The notes beneath the pieces were generated by a model, which saw only the letters and a program-made list of their open reading frames with translations, searched no databases and was not told where the DNA came from. From CATQHD01 sp965202675 (GTDB lineage: Bacteria; Actinomycetota; Acidimicrobiia; Spongiisociales; Spongiisociaceae): a stretch of 64,000 bases of DNA. Position numbers and translations under genes: made by a program. The stretch spans positions 1,674,001 to 1,738,000 of the forward strand of contig OZ241842.1 of NCBI GenBank assembly GCA_965202675.1, given 5' to 3'. Of this stretch, positions 62,419 to 64,000 are shown piece after piece. Position 1 is the stretch's first letter, and every line of letters starts with the position of its first letter.

Positions 62419-63355
62419 CTTCGTCCGCCGCCCCCTGGAAGGGCTGTTCCCCCTTATCCCCCTCAGCCTCCGCGTCGACCAGGAGATCGACCTCGAAGGA
62501 GTGCGGCGCAGCATCGGGCTGGCGGCGGCGGGGGGCGCGCCCGGCTGCATCGTCTTCGGGTCGATGGGCCAGATGTCCAGCGTCTCGGAGCGTGAGTTCG
62601 ACGCGGTGTGCGAGACGGCGGTGGAGGCCGGCCGCGGGGCCGGGATCGCGGTGGTGGTGGGCAGCACCTCCTCCTACCAGCGGGAAGCGGTGCGCCGCGC
62701 CCGCCGCGCCGAGCAGGCGGGCGCCGACGGGTCGATGCTGGCCGCCCCCTACGCCCTGCCCCTCACCCCGGAATGGGCGCTGCAGTTTTTTATCGAGGTG
62801 GCCGAGTCGCTCGACGGCGAGATGGCCCTGATGCTCTACAACTACTCCCCCCTCAACGGCCTCGAGGTCACCGCCCGGATGTGGGACCGCCTCCTGGACA
62901 TCCCCAACATCAAGGCCGTCAAGGAATCCAACTTCGCCTTGGCGCATTTCGACGAGGTGCTGCTGTCGATCGCCGACCGGGTAAACGTGTTCAGCGGCAA
63001 CGACCCGGCCTTCTTCCACGCCTCGATGCTGGGGGCGGCCGGGGCCACCGGCATCTTCAGCTGGGCGGGGCTGCGGGCCGGAACCCGGTTCGTGGAGGAA
63101 TGCCGCAAGGGCAACCACGACGACCCCTGGGTGCGGGAGGCCTTCGCCGCCCTGCAGGGTATGTCGGCGGCTATCCGCCGGTCTCACATGCCCCGCATGC
63201 TCAACTACGAGCACGGATACCTGAACGCCGTCGCCGCCTTGGGCGGGGCGCAGGCGGGGGCGCCGCGCAAGCCCTACGGCGCCCTGCCGGAAGAAGCCCA
63301 GGCCGAATTGGAAGCCGCCGCCCGTCCTCTGCAGGCCCTGGAAGCGGAGCTGTGA
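62411..63355 (+). CDS. Dihydrodipicolinate-synthase-family (class I aldolase) protein
   Basis: 314 residues, a TIM barrel. FGSMGQMSSVSEREF replaces the GTTGE region of true DapA, MLYNYSPLNGLEV holds the proton-relay Tyr, and IKAVKESN carries the Schiff-base Lys. The changed pyruvate-binding loop suggests a catabolic lyase or aldolase rather than lysine biosynthesis. The gene overlaps its neighbours on both sides (8 bp and 4 bp). Confidence 0.9.
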   Translation: MPDFVRRPLEGLFPLIPLSLRVDQEIDLEGVRRSIGLAAAGGAPGCIVFGSMGQMSSVSEREFDAVCETAVEAGRGAGIAVVVGSTSSYQREAVRRARRAEQAGADGSMLAAPYALPLTPEWALQFFIEVAESLDGEMALMLYNYSPLNGLEVTARMWDRLLDIPNIKAVKESNFALAHFDEVLLSIADRVNVFSGNDPAFFHASMLGAAGATGIFSWAGLRAGTRFVEECRKGNHDDPWVREAFAALQGMSAAIRRSHMPRMLNYEHGYLNAVAALGGAQAGAPRKPYGALPEEAQAELEAAARPLQALEAEL

Positions 63356-64000
63356 CCGAAACCGGCGCCCGTCCAGGCGAGATCCTGGTGGTGTCCAAGG
63401 AGGAGGTAGAGGCTCTGTTGACCCCGTCCGCCTGCCTGGAGCGGTGCCTGGACACCTTCCGCTGGGTGGGCGAGGGCCTGGTGGAGCAGGAAAACCCGGC
63501 CAACCTATACGTCACCGACCGCGCCGGTCCCGAACCCCCCTACGGCCACGGCGTAATCCAGTCTTTTCCGGCCATGGTGCGCCCTATCGGGCGGGCGGCG
63601 GTGAAGTGGCTGAGCAGCTTCCGCAACAACCCCCTCCGGGGCCTTCCGGCCATCTCGGCCCTCGACCTGGTTACCGATATAGAGACCGGGATGCCGCTGG
63701 CGCTGGTGGACGGCACGTCGGTCACCAACATGCGCACCGGCGGCCACTCGGCGGTGGGCGCCAAGTACCTGGCCCGCTCCGATTCGTCGCGGGTTGCGGT
63801 CATCGGATGCGGCAACGAAGGCCGGACGCACCTGCTGGCCCTCGACGAGCTGTTCGAGCTGAGCGAAGTGTTTGCGTTCGATATCTATTCCGAAACGCTG
63901 GCCCGGTTCGCCTCGGAGATGGAGGCGAAGGTCGGGGTTCCGGTGGCGGCGGCCTCCGGTGTGGAGGAGGCGGCGGCCGAGGCCGACATCATCTGCGTGG
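63352..64000 (+). CDS. Ornithine cyclodeaminase / mu-crystallin family protein (3' end outside window)
   Basis: First 216 codons from GTG 63352, overlapping the previous stop (GTGA). Family features are LVVSKEEVEALLTPSACLER, AVKWLSSFRNNP (substrate and carboxylate contacts), MPLALVDGTSVTNMRTGGHS and the nucleotide site RVAVIGCGNEGRTHLLALDE. The gene is cut by the window edge at EADIICV. Members reduce or cyclise imino and amino acids with NAD(P). Grouped with a DapA-family lyase and a Rossmann protein, it suggests breakdown of an amino-acid-like compound. Confidence 0.9.
   Translation, partial: MTETGARPGEILVVSKEEVEALLTPSACLERCLDTFRWVGEGLVEQENPANLYVTDRAGPEPPYGHGVIQSFPAMVRPIGRAAVKWLSSFRNNPLRGLPAISALDLVTDIETGMPLALVDGTSVTNMRTGGHSAVGAKYLARSDSSRVAVIGCGNEGRTHLLALDELFELSEVFAFDIYSETLARFASEMEAKVGVPVAAASGVEEAAAEADIICV

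Overview
The window is very GC-rich DNA with dense genes, many GTG starts and one TTG start. It carries an actinobacterial-type NucS mismatch endonuclease and SLH repeats of the form seen in Acidimicrobiia (CAADRFCPDDPVGRAQMAAF). The best guess is a member of the Actinomycetota, probably class Acidimicrobiia. Leucine-rich repeats, a huge Calx-beta surface protein and a Fic protein would suit a host-associated or marine lineage such as a sponge symbiont, but that is inference.

Region 1 (1-31,082, minus strand) is one giant open reading frame of at least 10,360 codons that runs off the left edge. It begins with a GTG start, a good ribosome binding site and a signal peptide. About 60 Calx-beta-type repeats follow, interrupted by four capped leucine-rich-repeat blocks, then a Pro/Gly/Ser linker and a tandem SLH anchor. 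It reads as a cell-wall-anchored adhesin on the order of 1 MDa. The stretch from about 12-14 kb to 20.6 kb is AT-richer than the rest.

Region 2 (31.1-45.6 kb) holds small operons separated by four copies of a dispersed intergenic repeat (about 300-560 bp). Every copy keeps a sigma70-like promoter with an exact 17-bp spacer, followed by CACCTCC, the anti-Shine-Dalgarno sequence, and a small hairpin, so the family could encode a small RNA. Genes here are a secreted protein with four 76-residue repeats, a mercaptopyruvate sulfurtransferase, a FEN-type exonuclease, a SAM-I riboswitch with its own promoter ahead of a 35-codon ORF, an OsmC protein and a flavoprotein. Next come a 41-bp satellite repeat, a Fic protein, a 24-codon leader ORF and an XRE-ImmA regulator/protease, then an FAD oxidoreductase, NhaA and a DUF454 protein.

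Region 3 (45.6-53.5 kb) is ordinary chromosomal content: a MacB/LolD-like ABC exporter, nucS-trmL, an M20 peptidase with a small membrane protein, and an MFS transporter. Region 4 (53.5-56.0 kb) is an AT-rich lipoprotein gene split by a 1,441-bp ISL3-family element with an exact 8-bp target duplication; removing the element restores one 358-codon frame. The transposase itself is frameshifted twice. Region 5 (56.1-64 kb) is a catabolic-looking cluster: phosphotriesterase-family hydrolase, SDR, zinc-type dehydrogenase, ATC-hydrolase-like protein, VOC protein, NTF2-like protein, and an overlapping operon of a Rossmann protein, a DapA-family lyase and an ornithine-cyclodeaminase-family protein cut by the right edge.
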